A DNA stretch of 64,000 nucleotides from Pseudomonas sp. B21-040 (GCF_024748695.1 NZ_CP087176.1:2101501-2165500), one strand, 5' to 3'. Shown: positions 40,753 through 50,550, counted from the stretch's first letter. Numbers and translations are program-made. The notes: a model not told the origin generated them from the letters alone.

Positions 40753-41835
40753 ATGAAAAAAATATTACATGTGGCGGAAACTATCAAGGGTGGCGTTGCG
40801 ACGGTCATTCGTACGATATCAACCCCCCCTCGGGACCATGCTCTGAAGTATGAACTGGTTTATCTGGTTCCGTACGACCAGAAGAAAGAGTTGCATGGCA
40901 TTGATGAAAAAAACATCAGAACCTTTTCCCGAAACAAGCGCGATGTCATGTCCCTGTTGCGGTTTGCCTGGCAATTGGCCCGCGTGATCTTCAAGGAAAA
41001 ACCGGATGTCGTGCACTTGCACAGCACGTTTTCCGGGGTCATTGGCCGATGTGTCTGTCTGCTACTGCGCCCTTGGCGGTCACCTAAAATTGTCTACTGC
41101 CCGCACGCATTTTCCTTCTTGATGGAGAGCTCGCCAGTCAAGCAGAAAGTGTATTCGCTGGTGGAGCGACTCTTGCAGAAAGTAACGGACGTCATTATCT
41201 GCGTCAGTCAGTATGAAATGGATAAAGCCGCGTCGTTTGGTATTGATCGTCACCGCATGAAGCTGATCTACAACGGGATTCATTATAAAAGTGATGAGAA
41301 CAAGTCCAGCGAAAGCACGGACATTCAGCTTCTATTTGTAGGTCGACTGGATTACCAAAAAGGCTTCGATCTTTTGCTCAAGGCGTTTGCTGAAGTCGAG
41401 CGAACTGACTTGAGACTCACTGTCGTTGGGAGTGCTGTCAATGAAGACTTCGTCGAGTGCCCCGATATTGACGCCGTGGAGTACCTGCCTTGGGTGACTC
41501 CGGCTGAAGTCAACGAACTGTACAAAACGGCGGATGCCTTGATTGTTCCAAGTCGCTGGGAAGGCTTTGCCATGGTTCCCCTCGAAGGGATGGCCATGGG
41601 CGTGCCGGTGATTGCCAGTGACTGTACATCGCTTCCTGAATTGGTGACGGACAACATCACCGGCTACCTGTTCTCGACCGGCGACTACCAGGCCCTTGCC
41701 AGCATATTAGTGAATATCAAAAAACATAAGCTGCTTGAACTCGGTACAGAAAGCCGCAAGAAAGTGCGCGAGCGGTTCAGTGCAACGTTGATGATTCAGC
41801 AAACCTATGACGTGTACTCCGCTAAAACTTATTAA
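40753..41835 (+). CDS. Glycosyltransferase family 4 (GT-B)
   Basis: 360 residues, GT-B fold. The N-terminal acceptor domain starts KILHVAETIKGGVATVIRT with VVHLHSTFSG. The C-terminal donor domain has LLFVGRLDYQKGFDLLLKAF and the E-x7-E motif (E270, E278) in EGFAMVPLEGMAMG. It is the only clear glycosyltransferase in the locus apart from WcaJ, so it probably adds the second sugar. The ATG follows GGAGATAGG. The 104 bp upstream contain a weak GTGAGT/ACTCAC stem but no clear terminator. Confidence 0.88.
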   Translation: MKKILHVAETIKGGVATVIRTISTPPRDHALKYELVYLVPYDQKKELHGIDEKNIRTFSRNKRDVMSLLRFAWQLARVIFKEKPDVVHLHSTFSGVIGRCVCLLLRPWRSPKIVYCPHAFSFLMESSPVKQKVYSLVERLLQKVTDVIICVSQYEMDKAASFGIDRHRMKLIYNGIHYKSDENKSSESTDIQLLFVGRLDYQKGFDLLLKAFAEVERTDLRLTVVGSAVNEDFVECPDIDAVEYLPWVTPAEVNELYKTADALIVPSRWEGFAMVPLEGMAMGVPVIASDCTSLPELVTDNITGYLFSTGDYQALASILVNIKKHKLLELGTESRKKVRERFSATLMIQQTYDVYSAKTY

Positions 41836-41847
41836 GTAGACAATCAG

Positions 41848-42963
41848 ATGATGAACGTAACTATTTTGCATGGCTACAGTGCGTCCAGTTCGGGTGATGG
41901 TCTACTCGTGGATTTGGCAATAGCCACGGTGCAACGCAATTTTGGTGCCGGCACTTTAATCAACGTAGTTGCGTCAGACCCTCAATCATTTAGCTATCTT
42001 TCCTGTAAGCGATATGAGGCGCCGGTCATGGCGGCTAAGGGATTCGGAAGGGTGAGGGAAGCTATTTTCCTTAAACAGTCTTATGTCCCCCTTGCCGATC
42101 TTTTGAATACCAGCGATCTGGTTGTCGGGGTGGGCGGTGGGTACATGCGCTCAAAAAGTACCTTTGAACACTTCAAGCTGAAACTGGGTCATGCCAAACA
42201 GCTTGAAACCGCGATTTTGAGCAAGGTACCGACGGTTTACCTCCCACAAAGTATCGGTCCGTTCCATGGCGAGAGCAGCAAAATCGTAGAGCACTACGCC
42301 AGCGCCGATGCGGTATTTGTCAGAGACAACCGGTCTTCGGAAATTTTCCAGTCCAATGAGAATGTCTACTGGGCGCCGGACCTGGCGATCCAGGCGTTAG
42401 CGAAAAAGATACTGCTGCAGCCCAAGTTTATCCACTGTGCATCATCTCCTGCCGTGGTCTGTGTTGTTCTACGCAAGCCGTCGCACTGGAGCAAAGAGAA
42501 GAAAGTCGCCTACGTTGCAAACCTGAAGCTTCTATTGAGGAGATTAAGGGCGAAAAGCCAAGTGGTCTGCGCTGTGCAAAGCACCGTCTGCGGCAATGAC
42601 GATGGCGCGTTTTATCGCGAACTTGGCATTACCGAAGACCTGCTGCCTTTGAAGGCAACACTTGCGAAATATCAGCCGGATCTGGTTATTTCCGTGAGGT
42701 TACACGGGGCTATCGAGGCGCTCCTGGCCGGTGTACCCGCGTTCCATATCAGTTATGAACGCAAAGGTTTTGGGGCGTATCAGGACATGGGAGTGGAAGA
42801 CTGGGTGATCAACGAAGGCGATATCAATGTCGATACCATCATCGACACTGTTTACGCCCCCAACGCTCTATCGAGGTTTGCCAAGAAACTCACGGATACC
42901 TGTAAAGAAATCGAAGCCAAAACAGTGCTGATGGACAATATCATCAAAGGGGTTGTTCGATGA
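41848..42963 (+). CDS. Polysaccharide pyruvyl transferase family protein
   Basis: 371 residues of the CsaB/WcaK/ExoV-like pyruvyl transferase family: VVGVGGGYMRS, VYLPQSIGPF and the C-terminal SVRLHGAIEALLAGVPAFHISY signature region. It adds a ketal-linked pyruvate from phosphoenolpyruvate to a sugar, giving the polymer a negative charge. The first of two adjacent ATGs is taken. It overlaps wzx by four bases (ATGA). Confidence 0.88.
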   Translation: MMNVTILHGYSASSSGDGLLVDLAIATVQRNFGAGTLINVVASDPQSFSYLSCKRYEAPVMAAKGFGRVREAIFLKQSYVPLADLLNTSDLVVGVGGGYMRSKSTFEHFKLKLGHAKQLETAILSKVPTVYLPQSIGPFHGESSKIVEHYASADAVFVRDNRSSEIFQSNENVYWAPDLAIQALAKKILLQPKFIHCASSPAVVCVVLRKPSHWSKEKKVAYVANLKLLLRRLRAKSQVVCAVQSTVCGNDDGAFYRELGITEDLLPLKATLAKYQPDLVISVRLHGAIEALLAGVPAFHISYERKGFGAYQDMGVEDWVINEGDINVDTIIDTVYAPNALSRFAKKLTDTCKEIEAKTVLMDNIIKGVVR

Positions 42964-44180
42964 TATTTCGGTTGTTGCTTAGGGGGACTGCATTAGGCGC
43001 GAAGTTTTTGCTGGTGTTGGCCATCACTCATTACCTGGGTTATGACGCATTAGGCTTCTACGGCGTCGTGGTGATCGCTCCTTTGCTAGCCTCGAAGTTT
43101 TACAGCGTCGGGTTCAGCTCTGAAATCAATCGGTTGATCAGCATCGGGGGCAGCTCCCGATTCGTCATCGATAAAGTACTGGTCTTGTACTTGGCCGTCG
43201 GATCGTTGTTTTCGGTGGTCACAGTCATACTCTACTCACTCTTCAGCGATGTTCCGGCGAGCACCGCGTTGATCGCCTGCGTCATGCTGCTCCTGATCAC
43301 GGAGCATCTGTCCTTCGAAATTAACTCCTTTGTTTTTTCTGCGCAAAAAGCCAATTGGGGAGCGTTATTGTTCTTCATAAAAACCGGGCTCTGGGCGCTG
43401 ATTGCTGTGGGAGGGCTAATGACGGGCGTGGTGTCCAGCATTGCCAGTGTTCTTTGGTTATGGGTGATCAGCAACCTTCTGGTGATCGTGGCCGGATACT
43501 TTATTGTGGTGAATGTACATAAGGGGAGGGAGGTCAGTGCCCTCACGACGGCTTCTGTCTGGAAAGCCGGATTGCCCTTTTATCTGGGCGACGGTTTGAT
43601 GTTATTGAGTCAGTTTGCCGAGCGTTTTCTGATTGTGGACCTTGAGCCGTACGACAGCCTTGGCAAGTACGTGTATGCCTGGTCTGCCGCTAACACCCTG
43701 CAAGCGCTGTCTTTTGCCGTTGTTGCCGTCGTTGGCATTCCCGTGCTCGCCAAGCGTTATAAGAATAATCAACAGGCACTGACGGTCCGGCAACTGTTCT
43801 TCAATCAATGGGTGTTGCGCTCGCTGGTCGTTTCCTGCGCAGTTGCTGTGCTGATTTATGCCTTCTTTAATGTTGTGCTCGATTATGTGGACGCGGCAGT
43901 TCCGCGTCCGGATAACGGGGTTTTGTGCATCCTGATTTTCTCGTTTGCGCTGCGAGCAGTCGGCGACATCGTATGGGGAGGTCTTATTGCGTCGAAGAAC
44001 AATCGGGTGTCGTTGGCCAGTGCGGTGATTTGCCTGCTGATTTCACTGCCTGTCAGCTATGTCCTTATTAAACACTATTCAATTTATGGGGCGGCCTGGG
44101 GGAACGTTTTCTCGATTACGGTGCAGCTGGTCGTTGTTGCTTTGCTGGCCAGGTTTGCCCAGGCGAAGGGGGCGTTGTAA
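42960..44180 (+). CDS. wzx: Polysaccharide flippase Wzx
   Basis: 406-residue polytopic membrane protein with about 12 hydrophobic segments and the MATE/Wzx-like start RLLLRGTALGAKFLLVLAI. It flips the undecaprenyl-linked repeat unit across the inner membrane. The assignment rests on topology, weak family similarity and gene context. Coupled to both neighbours by ATGA and TAATG overlaps. Confidence 0.82.
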   Translation: MIFRLLLRGTALGAKFLLVLAITHYLGYDALGFYGVVVIAPLLASKFYSVGFSSEINRLISIGGSSRFVIDKVLVLYLAVGSLFSVVTVILYSLFSDVPASTALIACVMLLLITEHLSFEINSFVFSAQKANWGALLFFIKTGLWALIAVGGLMTGVVSSIASVLWLWVISNLLVIVAGYFIVVNVHKGREVSALTTASVWKAGLPFYLGDGLMLLSQFAERFLIVDLEPYDSLGKYVYAWSAANTLQALSFAVVAVVGIPVLAKRYKNNQQALTVRQLFFNQWVLRSLVVSCAVAVLIYAFFNVVLDYVDAAVPRPDNGVLCILIFSFALRAVGDIVWGGLIASKNNRVSLASAVICLLISLPVSYVLIKHYSIYGAAWGNVFSITVQLVVVALLARFAQAKGAL

Positions 44181-45283
44181 TGGCTTTATCTCTGCCTTCC
44201 ATAGAATTTCGCGGTACAAAGCTGGATTCGTCGATCTCACTCCTGATTTTGATGTGCGGTCTTTTTCTGTCCGTAGCAATGCCGCTGCTGGTTCACCGAG
44301 AACCGGGCCCGGATGCGATGACGTTGTGGTCGTCATACGCTCGTTCAGACTACTGCAATTTCTGGAATCCCTTTTCGCCAGACCGGTCTTCTTACGATTG
44401 CACTGCTTACGTGCTACGTCCCACCGGCATCAATCTGGACAATGCCTGGGCCTACGGGATGATGTGCAACTTGTTTCTCACGTCTATCCCGATCTTTATC
44501 TTCAGAAGAATACCGCTGACGATTTTTCTGACCCTGTGTCTGTGGGGGGTGGTCAGGTCGTTCTTTCTCGATAACCTGACCAAGGAAATCATTGTTTCGG
44601 TGGCGATGATTACCATCCTGGTTTTTTCATTTTCGAAGCAATACAGAGTGGGCTTTTTTCTCTCTGCGCTGTTTTACGGCATCTTGGTTCGACCCTACTG
44701 GATACTGTTTTCGCTGGTCTGGGTTGGCGTGTGTGTCATGAAGAAGCGTGTGTCACGTTTCAGCTTTTTCCTGATGTTGTTCACGTTCTATTTGGCCATC
44801 GCGACAGCGATTCAGATGCTCGCCGGCTATTCGGTTTCGTCCATTCGAGCCAATAGTAACGAGCAGCGCACACTGGGCGAAGAGGGCTCAAAGTCATTGA
44901 TTGTGTCGTGGATTAACGGCGGCGACTTCGTTTCGCAGGCCGTGGATTCGATGAGCATCTTTTTCAGGTTGTCTTTCCCGGTGGAGTTAATCCTTCTTTC
45001 CGGCCTGGGGCAGATCATCTTTGTCGTCCTGATGATGATGACCTCGTTGCTGATGTTCAAAATGATGACGTCGAGTCACTACAAGGGCTCAATCATCGAA
45101 CCCAAAGTCAAAGAGCTTATCGCTATTCCGCTGTCCTTTTTATTGGTGCAGGGCCTGTTTGAACCTGACTTCGGATCGTTTGCCCGACATTTCTCCATGG
45201 TGGTTCCGGTTCTGTTTGTGGGGCTGGGGTTGCAGTTGCGCTCAAAAAAACCTGAGTCGCTTGAATCAAGCGTCTTGAACTGA
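44180..45283 (+). CDS. wzy: Probable polysaccharide polymerase Wzy
   Basis: 367 residues with about 9-10 membrane segments and a large periplasmic loop (about residues 50-80, and SSIRANSNEQRTLGEEG near 215). Wzy proteins are poorly conserved. The call depends on topology, length and the position right after wzx with an overlapping start. It has no catalytic motif I can point to. Confidence 0.65.
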   Translation: MALSLPSIEFRGTKLDSSISLLILMCGLFLSVAMPLLVHREPGPDAMTLWSSYARSDYCNFWNPFSPDRSSYDCTAYVLRPTGINLDNAWAYGMMCNLFLTSIPIFIFRRIPLTIFLTLCLWGVVRSFFLDNLTKEIIVSVAMITILVFSFSKQYRVGFFLSALFYGILVRPYWILFSLVWVGVCVMKKRVSRFSFFLMLFTFYLAIATAIQMLAGYSVSSIRANSNEQRTLGEEGSKSLIVSWINGGDFVSQAVDSMSIFFRLSFPVELILLSGLGQIIFVVLMMMTSLLMFKMMTSSHYKGSIIEPKVKELIAIPLSFLLVQGLFEPDFGSFARHFSMVVPVLFVGLGLQLRSKKPESLESSVLN

Positions 45284-45295
45284 GGTTTGTGGTTT

Positions 45296-46333
45296 ATGCA
45301 AAGCAATAAGAAGTCGTTGGAAATAGAAACACTCAGAGGGCTGGCATGCCTGCTGCTGGTGCTCTATCACGTGATAGGGCCATTAGGCGGCGGATTGAAA
45401 ATCGACCTGGGATCACCTTTTCGAATCCTGGCCGATTCGATGGTGTACGTCCGGATGCCGTTGTTCACTTTTATATCGGGCTACATCTATTCGATTTACA
45501 AAATCAGAGGCAACGACTTTTCCGCTTACTGGCGTGGCAAGGTAAGAAGATTGATCGTGCCATTGTTTTTTGTCGGTATACCATTTTCGGTGCTGCAGGT
45601 TGTCGGGCCGGGGGTAAACAACGACTTCGGGTTAATAGACGCCTTGTTGTCGTTTTACGTGCCGATTAACCACTTCTGGTTCTTGCAGGCGGTTTTTATC
45701 ATCTTTATGTTTGTCGGATTTCTTCAGTGGCGCGGCTGGTTGCAGACGGCGACACGGTTGTACCTGTTGTTTTTGTTTTCCGCAGTGGTGTTCTTGATGC
45801 CGCTTTTTCCAGTCGATGCCTTTGGCATCAATGGCGCCATCTATTTGCTGCCGTTCTTCGTGACGGGGATGATTTGCCACGAAAAGGGCAATGAATTAAA
45901 GCAGTCCCTGAAAGTGATCGGGCCCGTCGTGTTCGTCTTGATATCGGTCGCACTGCTCTACATTGCCGCCGTGGATCGCGAGCTCATTGTCGATCGCAGA
46001 AGCCTTGTCGGATTGCTCGTTGGCTGTGCCTCCTGCATCGCGTTGTTGTCGAGTGACATGCGCTCGAAAGCGCTGATCTGGCTCGGTGGATATTCCTACG
46101 CGATTTTCCTCTTTCATGTTCTGTTTGCGGGCAGTTCACGGGTCGCGTTACGTCGCTTGGGTGTCACCGATGAAAGCGTTTTGGTTGTTGGCGGTGTGCT
46201 GTTCGGATTGTTGGGGCCCGTGGTGCTGTCGAATGTTTTCAGCCGTTTCGCCATCACATCGACTTTGTTTTTGGGCGAACGTGCGATCAGCAAAAAGACC
46301 CCGGCGAAAGGTCTGAACGTGTCTCGCACCTGA
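45296..46333 (+). CDS. Membrane acyltransferase family 3
   Basis: 345 residues with about 10 membrane segments. The N-terminus LEIETLRGLACLLLVLYHV has the family RG...H motif. It probably transfers an acetyl or succinyl group to the polysaccharide. The ATG at 45296 has TGAGG at 45281-45285. It is followed by an SGNH hydrolase, a common partner in O-acylation of exopolysaccharide. Confidence 0.88.
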   Translation: MQSNKKSLEIETLRGLACLLLVLYHVIGPLGGGLKIDLGSPFRILADSMVYVRMPLFTFISGYIYSIYKIRGNDFSAYWRGKVRRLIVPLFFVGIPFSVLQVVGPGVNNDFGLIDALLSFYVPINHFWFLQAVFIIFMFVGFLQWRGWLQTATRLYLLFLFSAVVFLMPLFPVDAFGINGAIYLLPFFVTGMICHEKGNELKQSLKVIGPVVFVLISVALLYIAAVDRELIVDRRSLVGLLVGCASCIALLSSDMRSKALIWLGGYSYAIFLFHVLFAGSSRVALRRLGVTDESVLVVGGVLFGLLGPVVLSNVFSRFAITSTLFLGERAISKKTPAKGLNVSRT

Positions 46334-46369
46334 ACACCAAAGCAGGTTTCCTGTTAGATAGATGAGCCA

Positions 46370-47506
46370 ATGGTCTATGTCGATGATGTGCGTCCTGTCC
46401 CGGCTCCGGTCATCGAGGTGAGAAGCTCACGCGAACCGCTTGCCGGACTGGGCAAGGGTAAAGCGGGGATGGTGCTGGACATCTCGGTGATTGGCGACAG
46501 CTATAGCGCCGGGCAGAACTTTTATCTGAATGGCCTCACTCAACGATTGGCGAAAGACTTTGGTTTCGCCGGGCCTGGTTATGTCGGGTTTAACCACGGC
46601 GTAGCGCTCGGCGGTACGAACTTCAAGTACACCCGCAGCAATCAGCAGTACTTCGGTGGTGATTGGAGCGTTTCCAGTCTTGGGCAAGCGAGCCCGGACA
46701 GTCGCACTGTTACCGGGAAGGCGGGTGCTTATCTTGAGATCGATTCCAGCCAGACGGCTGCGATTGATACGTCCATTGCCCACGCCAACTTACTCTACTT
46801 GGGAAACGGCAAAACCAGCGAGATGAGGTATCGGTGGACACCTTCAGGCCCGTGGCATCCATTGACGATAGCGGGGGCCGGTGTTCAGGAAGTGCAACTA
46901 AGTGTCCCCGCCAGTGCTGACTGGGCGCTAAGGCTCGAAGTGGTGAAAGGTGCGCCGACATTATTTGGCTTGTGGCTGGCCAATGACCGGGGCGGCATCA
47001 GGGTCTCCAAACTCGCTGCTTCAGGTGCCACCTCCGGTGACTTTTTTAAAAGCGACAACCAATGGCAGACCCAGTGGAAGGCCGTCGTTTCAAAGATACC
47101 GGCAGACGTTTACCTGATTATGTTGGGCGGCAATGATCAAGGGTTTGGCGTTAAGCCCAAGGATTATCTTGAGAACATGAAAGGCTTGGTGCAGATGGTT
47201 CGCGAGGTTCATCCGGCGGCGAGCATCAATGTGATCTTGCGTCAGGACACAACACGTTCCAGTACCTATCCGATGTCGGACTATGCCCAAGCACTTGAAC
47301 CGTGGGCGCGTTCGCAGAACGTCGCCTATTGGAGTTTGCAGTGTGCGTTCGGTGCCGACTTCAAACGCTATGCCAGTGACGGGCCGACCCCCATGATCGG
47401 CCCGGACAAGATTCACCCCATCCCGGGTTCGGGAGGTCGGCTTATTGCCGATTACTTCTATCGACTGCTTGTCGGTGAATTGCCGTGTGGTGCCGCTTCA
47501 AAGTAA
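46370..47506 (+). CDS. SGNH/GDSL hydrolase family protein
   Basis: 378 residues. SGNH blocks: block I VIGDSYSAG (nucleophile S44), GGND (block III) and a C-terminal Asp-x-x-His in GPDKIHP. The middle section (about 110-210) resembles a carbohydrate-binding beta-sandwich insertion. No signal peptide is visible at the chosen ATG, though one could be expected for a periplasmic enzyme. Likely role: O-acetyl transfer or removal on the exopolysaccharide together with the preceding acyltransferase. Confidence 0.78.
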   Translation: MVYVDDVRPVPAPVIEVRSSREPLAGLGKGKAGMVLDISVIGDSYSAGQNFYLNGLTQRLAKDFGFAGPGYVGFNHGVALGGTNFKYTRSNQQYFGGDWSVSSLGQASPDSRTVTGKAGAYLEIDSSQTAAIDTSIAHANLLYLGNGKTSEMRYRWTPSGPWHPLTIAGAGVQEVQLSVPASADWALRLEVVKGAPTLFGLWLANDRGGIRVSKLAASGATSGDFFKSDNQWQTQWKAVVSKIPADVYLIMLGGNDQGFGVKPKDYLENMKGLVQMVREVHPAASINVILRQDTTRSSTYPMSDYAQALEPWARSQNVAYWSLQCAFGADFKRYASDGPTPMIGPDKIHPIPGSGGRLIADYFYRLLVGELPCGAASK

Positions 47507-47510
47507 TCCT

Positions 47511-47918
47511 TCACCGTTCAAAGTGCTCCAGCTGACTCAGCAGTTCTGCGGTTTTCAGAGGCATGAGTTCGGGATCACACCGCGTTTCAACATTGATGAC
47601 GATCGCCGGGTCGCTGTAGCGAATGCGAACCCGGAATCGCCAATCGTTGAAAATCACTTTAAGCCCTTCGCGTTCATCGATATCCAGGGCCTTGTCGGCA
47701 TACAGACTTTTCAGGTGAGCCAGGAGGGAAAGCGGGTCCCTGATCGGGCGATGGATATCGCCCGAAGAGGGGAACACCCCGATACGTTCAACCAGCAGGG
47801 TTGTGCCCAGCCAGGCAGCAGTGTCGAAGGATAACGATGGCGCTTTTGACAGCCAGGCCATCATTCCGAAGTTGCTCGCTTTCAGTTCGGTGTCTACCGA
47901 GCGTTTTGCAGTGGTCAT
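47511..47918 (-). CDS. Stand-alone C-terminal phosphomannomutase-like domain
   Basis: 135 residues that line up with the last quarter of ManB/CpsG-type phosphohexomutases: ERIGVFPSSGDIHRP and EGLKVIFNDWRFRVR correspond to AAFPASGEIN and FADWRFNLRTSNTEP of E. coli CpsG. The N-terminal three domains, with the catalytic Ser and Mg site, are absent. The phosphate-binding loop RTSNTEP is replaced by RIRYSDP. It is therefore not an active mutase. It follows galU by 73 bp on the same strand and converges on the SGNH gene with 4 bp between stops. Confidence 0.65.
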   Translation of the reverse strand: MTTAKRSVDTELKASNFGMMAWLSKAPSLSFDTAAWLGTTLLVERIGVFPSSGDIHRPIRDPLSLLAHLKSLYADKALDIDEREGLKVIFNDWRFRVRIRYSDPAIVINVETRCDPELMPLKTAELLSQLEHFER

Positions 47919-47991
47919 AGTGGCCTGCCTGGATGAAAGAGTGTGACGGAGGGCTCCGCAAGGTGAGCGGTGAGTGTGCTGAGCCGATTGG

Positions 47992-48825
47992 TTAAAGGCC
48001 CTTGAGATACAGCTGCTCATAACAAAAGTTGGTGGCGTCGATATAGCCTTCTGCACCACCACAATCAAAGCGCAGGCCTTCGAACTTGTAGGCCAGCACG
48101 CAGCCATCTTGCGCCTGCTTCATCAGCGCGTCGGTGATCTGGATTTCGCCGCCCTTGCCGGGCTGGGTATCGGCGATCAAATCAAAAATGTCGGGGGTCA
48201 GAATGTACCGGCCGATGATTGCCAGATTGGACGGTGCGTCCTCGGGGGCGGGTTTTTCAACCATGCTGTTGACGCGGTAGATCCCTTCGGAAACCAGTTC
48301 GCCGGCGATCACCCCGTATTTGTGTGTCTGATCCCGCGGGACTTCTTGAATGGCCACGATCGAGCAGCGAAATTTATTGTAGAGCTTGATCATCTGCGCG
48401 AGCACACCGTCACCTTGCAGGTTCAGGCACAGGTCATCCGCCAGCACCACGGCAAAGGGTTCGTCACCGATCAAGGGGCGACCGCTGAGAATCGCGTGCC
48501 CCAGGCCTTTCATTTCGACCTGGCGGGTGTAGGCGAAGGTGCAGGTTTCTATCAGCTCTCGTGTGCCGGCCAGAAACTTTTCTTTCTCGGTGCCGCGAAT
48601 CTGGTGTTCCAGTTCATAGCTGATATCGAAATGGTCTTCCAGTGCGCGCTTGCCCCGACCGGTAACGATGGCCATGTTCTGCAAACCGGCGTCCCGTGCT
48701 TCTTCAACGGCGTATTGGATCAAAGGCTTGTTGACGATCGGCAGCATTTCCTTTGGCATTGCTTTTGTTGCAGGCAAGAAACGCGTGCCATAGCCGGCGG
48801 CGGGGAACAAGCATTTACGAATCAT
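47992..48825 (-). CDS. galU: UTP-glucose-1-phosphate uridylyltransferase
   Basis: 277 residues: the nucleotidyltransferase signature AAGYGTRFLPATKAMPKEML at the N-terminus, ADDLCLN, and GKGGEIQITDAL near the C-terminus. It makes UDP-glucose from UTP and glucose-1-phosphate. The ATG at 48825 is preceded by AGGAAAT; a second ATG at 48846 is possible. In this locus it supplies UDP-Glc, which GalE then converts to UDP-Gal. The housekeeping galU normally lies elsewhere, so this is probably a dedicated second copy. Confidence 0.93.
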   Translation of the reverse strand: MIRKCLFPAAGYGTRFLPATKAMPKEMLPIVNKPLIQYAVEEARDAGLQNMAIVTGRGKRALEDHFDISYELEHQIRGTEKEKFLAGTRELIETCTFAYTRQVEMKGLGHAILSGRPLIGDEPFAVVLADDLCLNLQGDGVLAQMIKLYNKFRCSIVAIQEVPRDQTHKYGVIAGELVSEGIYRVNSMVEKPAPEDAPSNLAIIGRYILTPDIFDLIADTQPGKGGEIQITDALMKQAQDGCVLAYKFEGLRFDCGGAEGYIDATNFCYEQLYLKGL

Positions 48826-49134
48826 AGATATTTCCTGGAAAGTCATTGTTCACAGCCACACAGAAGAGGGTGGCCATGAGTTTGGATGTTTTACGATGGT
48901 TGTACTTTAATACCTGAGGCGTGGTTTGATGGCAATTAATGGCATGTGCAGAATGGGGTAAATGTTATTAGTTGTCGGGTCTGCCTGTATTTGGTTAGTT
49001 TTAGTCGGTGTCTATTAATAGTGTCGGTTCTTGTGAAGTGCTAATAAGTCGTTGGCGTCAATTTCTTGCGTGCGCTAATTGCTTTAAATATGGCATGCAG
49101 TTGAATACTTCAATACCCCACTATGGACCGCTCT
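48826..49134. other. AT-rich divergent promoter region between galU and galE
   Basis: About 300 bp of clearly AT-rich sequence between divergent genes. It should hold both promoters. I see no clear consensus pair, terminator or palindrome. Confidence 0.4.
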
Positions 49135-50190
49135 ATGAAGATTCTGGTAACGGGTGGAACCGGTTATATCGGTTCGCACACCACTCTTGCGCTGCTTGAA
49201 GCAGGCTTCGAAGTGGTTGTGCTGGACAACCTTTGCAATAGCTCTGATGCCGCCCTTCATGCGGTTGAAGCCATTTGCGGAAAATCCGCCTTAATGATTC
49301 ACGGGGACGTGTGCGACAGAGCGTTGCTGGACCGGATTTTTCAGCAGCACTCCATTGATGCTGTTCTGCATTTTGCCGGGCTCAAAGCCGTAGGTGAAAG
49401 CGTGCGCAAGCCGCTTGAGTATTACGAAACCAACGTTTGCGGAAGCATTACGCTTTGCCAGGCGATGTCTGCGGCCGGTGTATTGCGGTTGGTATTCAGT
49501 TCATCGGCCACGGTGTATGGCGCGCCTGAGCAGATGCCGATTCGTGAAGACTTTCCGACGGGCACGCCCACCAATCCCTACGGGCAATCCAAGCTGATCA
49601 TCGAAAACGTATTGCATGACCTGTGTGCGGCGGACCCGCGCTGGAGCATCGCACTGTTGCGTTATTTCAATCCGATCGGTGCTCACGCAAGTGGGCAAAT
49701 GGGGGAAGACCCCAACGGTATTCCCAACAATCTGGTGCCGTACATCAGCCAGGTTGCCGTCGGCAGTCTGCAGGAGTTGTCGATATTTGGTGACGATTAC
49801 CCCACCGTCGATGGCACCGGCGTACGCGATTACATCCACGTCGTGGACTTGGCTGATGGTCATCTCAAAGCGTTGCAGTCGATCTCGGCGCGCACCGGGA
49901 TCAATATCTGGAACCTGGGCACTGGCGATGGTTACAGCGTTTTTGAAGTACTGCGGGCATTTGAGCAAGCGTCGGGGCGAGCGGTGCCTTATCGGATGAT
50001 GCCGCGACGCTCGGGCGACGTCGCCGAGTGTTGGGCCGACCCCTCTAAAGCGGCGAAGGAGTTGGGTTGGAAGGCCACACGGAATTTGCAGGAGATGATG
50101 ACCGATACCTGGCGTTGGCAATCGAATCATCCCGGGGATACGTCGATTGAAACTGATGGGCGGGCCTTCAACGGCCTGTTTTTCTGCTGA
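49135..50190 (+). CDS. galE: UDP-glucose 4-epimerase
   Basis: 351 residues from ATG 49135 (MKILVTGGTGYIG); the ATG at 49123 adds four residues and cannot be excluded. NAD-binding GGTGYIG, catalytic Ser region SSSATVYG, and Tyr-x3-Lys in NPYGQSK. It interconverts UDP-Glc and UDP-Gal, implying galactose in the polymer. A 102 bp gap separates it from the yjbE-like gene. Confidence 0.93.
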   Translation: MKILVTGGTGYIGSHTTLALLEAGFEVVVLDNLCNSSDAALHAVEAICGKSALMIHGDVCDRALLDRIFQQHSIDAVLHFAGLKAVGESVRKPLEYYETNVCGSITLCQAMSAAGVLRLVFSSSATVYGAPEQMPIREDFPTGTPTNPYGQSKLIIENVLHDLCAADPRWSIALLRYFNPIGAHASGQMGEDPNGIPNNLVPYISQVAVGSLQELSIFGDDYPTVDGTGVRDYIHVVDLADGHLKALQSISARTGINIWNLGTGDGYSVFEVLRAFEQASGRAVPYRMMPRRSGDVAECWADPSKAAKELGWKATRNLQEMMTDTWRWQSNHPGDTSIETDGRAFNGLFFC

Positions 50191-50292
50191 ACTGTTATAT
50201 CAGGCTTCGATGTTATTTATGGTCGGGAAAATTGACTGGAAACCCATCCGGCAAGTCCGTAGATATAAAGAACTCGCAGGAAGGAGTTTGAT

Positions 50293-50529
50293 ATGAAAAA
50301 GATGATGGTAATAGCCTTGTTGTCCATGATGAGCAGCTGGGTACTCGCCGTAGAAGAACCTCTCACTCTGGAAACAAAAGTGTTGGGTGACGTGACCGCT
50401 GGACAAGCCGTACTGGCAAGTACCGCACTGGTTGCCGGTGCCGTGGCCGCCTCCAACAGTGGTGGAAGTTCCAATGGCGGCACCACCGGGACAACAGGTA
50501 CTACCGGGACGACCGGCACCAGTAACTAA
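50293..50529 (+). CDS. yjbE: YjbE/GfcA-like Thr-Gly-rich secreted protein
   Basis: 78 residues: a signal peptide (residues 1-19, ending WVLA), an Ala/Val-rich region, then a C-terminal Gly-Thr repeat (GGTTGTTGTTGTTGTSN). This is the layout of E. coli YjbE and GfcA, the small Thr-rich proteins that open the yjb and group 4 capsule operons. Function unknown, needed with YjbF-H for polymer production. Strong AAGGAG upstream. A terminator separates it from wza and may attenuate the downstream genes. Confidence 0.72.
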   Translation: MKKMMVIALLSMMSSWVLAVEEPLTLETKVLGDVTAGQAVLASTALVAGAVAASNSGGSSNGGTTGTTGTTGTTGTSN

Positions 50530-50550
50530 GAAATTTCGCAGGTGTAATGC

